Below, in pieces: positions 63,370 through 64,000 of a stretch of DNA of 64,000 nt. Below the pieces are notes generated by a model that had not been told where the DNA came from, ran no database searches, and was given only the letters and a program-made list of their open reading frames with translations. How positions within the stretch are numbered: position 1 is the first letter of the stretch; each line of letters starts with the position of its first letter. The position numbers were made by a program, and so were the translations under genes. The stretch comes from an uncultured Desulfobulbus sp. (lineage in GTDB: Bacteria; Desulfobacterota; Desulfobulbia; Desulfobulbales; Desulfobulbaceae): contig NZ_OY762276.1 of assembly GCF_963665445.1 (NCBI RefSeq), positions 3,051,501 through 3,115,500 of the forward strand. The letters run 5' to 3'.

Positions 63370-64000
63370 CTAGGCAGGCTCCACCAAAACCGGCTCCTGG
63401 AGAGCGTTTCCCTGCAGGGCATCGATATTGAGGGGAGAGAGCATCTCAACCTGCTGCACCGTCTCGACATTTTTCATGATCACCTTCACCCCGATGCTGT
63501 GGGCAACTGAACACAGGGCATTAATGAAAAATCCGACCTCATGGTTCTGCCGCAGAAGATCATCGGTTATTGCGCGATCCAATTTGACATAATCAGGCAT
63601 GAGCCACTGCAGGTAGGTCAAGCCGGTCCCTCCCTGACCGAAATGATCCACACCGATGCCATGCCCTGCGGTTTTTACTGCCGCGGCAAAGTCCTTGACC
63701 AGACCGCCATGGGTTGTGAGGGATGTTTCAGGCAGCTCAAGGGTGAAATGCAGACCGGTGTTGCCGCACTTGACCAACTGCTCGCAGATCCAGGAGAAAA
63801 AGGAGGGGTCGGCAAGTGAGCTCGGCGAAATATTGAGTGTAATGGGTTGAGCAAACAGCTGTTGCAGGGGAAGCTGCAGCAGCTTCTCGACAATCATCTG
63901 CTCCAGATCGGCGGTCAAACCGAATTGTTCGGCCACGGCCAGGTACATCCCCAGGGAAACATGTGCACCAGAGGAGTCCACCACCCGGGTAAAGACTTCC
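63370..64000 (-). CDS. C-terminal part of a protein with degenerate EAL domain (5' end outside window)
   Basis: About 210 residues of an EAL fold; the frame runs through the right edge (EVFTRVVDSSGAHVSLGMY). Substrate-site blocks are recognisable: LNISPSSL, LELPETSL, VDHFGQGGTGLTYLQ and DYVKLDRAI. DHFG replaces DDFG and IMKNVE replaces AEGVE, so the metal-binding set is broken and it probably binds but does not hydrolyse c-di-GMP. VDHFG ... TYL recalls LapD-type receptors. N-terminal domains are unseen. Confidence 0.82.
   Translation of the reverse strand, partial: EVFTRVVDSSGAHVSLGMYLAVAEQFGLTADLEQMIVEKLLQLPLQQLFAQPITLNISPSSLADPSFFSWICEQLVKCGNTGLHFTLELPETSLTTHGGLVKDFAAAVKTAGHGIGVDHFGQGGTGLTYLQWLMPDYVKLDRAITDDLLRQNHEVGFFINALCSVAHSIGVKVIMKNVETVQQVEMLSPLNIDALQGNALQEPVLVEPA

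Overview
The window looks like a stretch of chromosome from a Gram-negative Desulfobacterota (formerly Deltaproteobacteria), most likely a Desulfobulbales-type bacterium. Pointers are an outer membrane (Kdo transferase WaaA, the Lol lipoprotein pathway), PEP-CTERM surface proteins, TrmFO, sigma-54-type regulation, c-di-GMP proteins and small dispersed 'TTCGTAAAAAGTC' palindromes. The taxon is inferred from gene content only. No rRNA, tRNA, CRISPR array, insertion sequence or prophage was seen, and almost everything is core housekeeping.

Layout. 1-7193 (+): the 3' part of a giant protein made of near-identical 552-bp tandem repeats ending in HEAT-like, cyclic-nucleotide-binding-like and PilZ domains, followed by a Twinkle/DnaB-like primase-helicase homologue. 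7197-11083 (-): metK, ahcY and trmFO (methyl cycle and tRNA methylation), preceded by a highly structured intergenic segment (11168-11321) that may encode an RNA. 11507-15019: a small membrane protein, a FabL-like reductase, a DUF362 protein and serA. 15592-20601 (-): a PEP-CTERM surface-protein locus (two PEP-CTERM proteins, each behind a sigma-54-like GG-N10-GC element, around a large TPR protein). 20814-29775 (-): folP, ftsH, carB, carA and waaA. 30159-31226 (+): an exported cyclophilin-FKBP fusion. 31327-36681 (-): trpS, dnaK, grpE and an aminotransferase with a cysteine-rich tail. 36939-41052 (-): a GGDEF protein with a degenerate EAL domain and an NtrC-type response regulator. 41237-52386 (+): rlmD-like methyltransferase, lysS, lolC/E, lolD, a CHAP-domain lipoprotein, a 1439-residue SNF2 helicase and an exported metallo-beta-lactamase-fold protein. 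52471-59935 (-): asd, a divergent PRPP-synthetase homologue, leuB, rsmG, hisD and mutL. 60050-63281 (+): a class A penicillin-binding protein, a cysteine-rich orphan, ogt and a small orphan. The right edge cuts a second degenerate EAL protein (-).

How the parts relate. Three proteins form a c-di-GMP thread: the PilZ protein at the left edge, the GGDEF protein in the middle and the non-catalytic EAL at the right edge. Nothing in the sequence shows that they act together. MetK/AhcY supply and recycle the SAM used by RsmG and the RlmD-like enzyme. FolP supplies the folate that TrmFO needs as a one-carbon carrier. Asd, LeuB, HisD, SerA and CarAB are amino-acid and pyrimidine synthesis genes. Many genes are separated by strong intrinsic terminators, several of them bidirectional between convergent genes.
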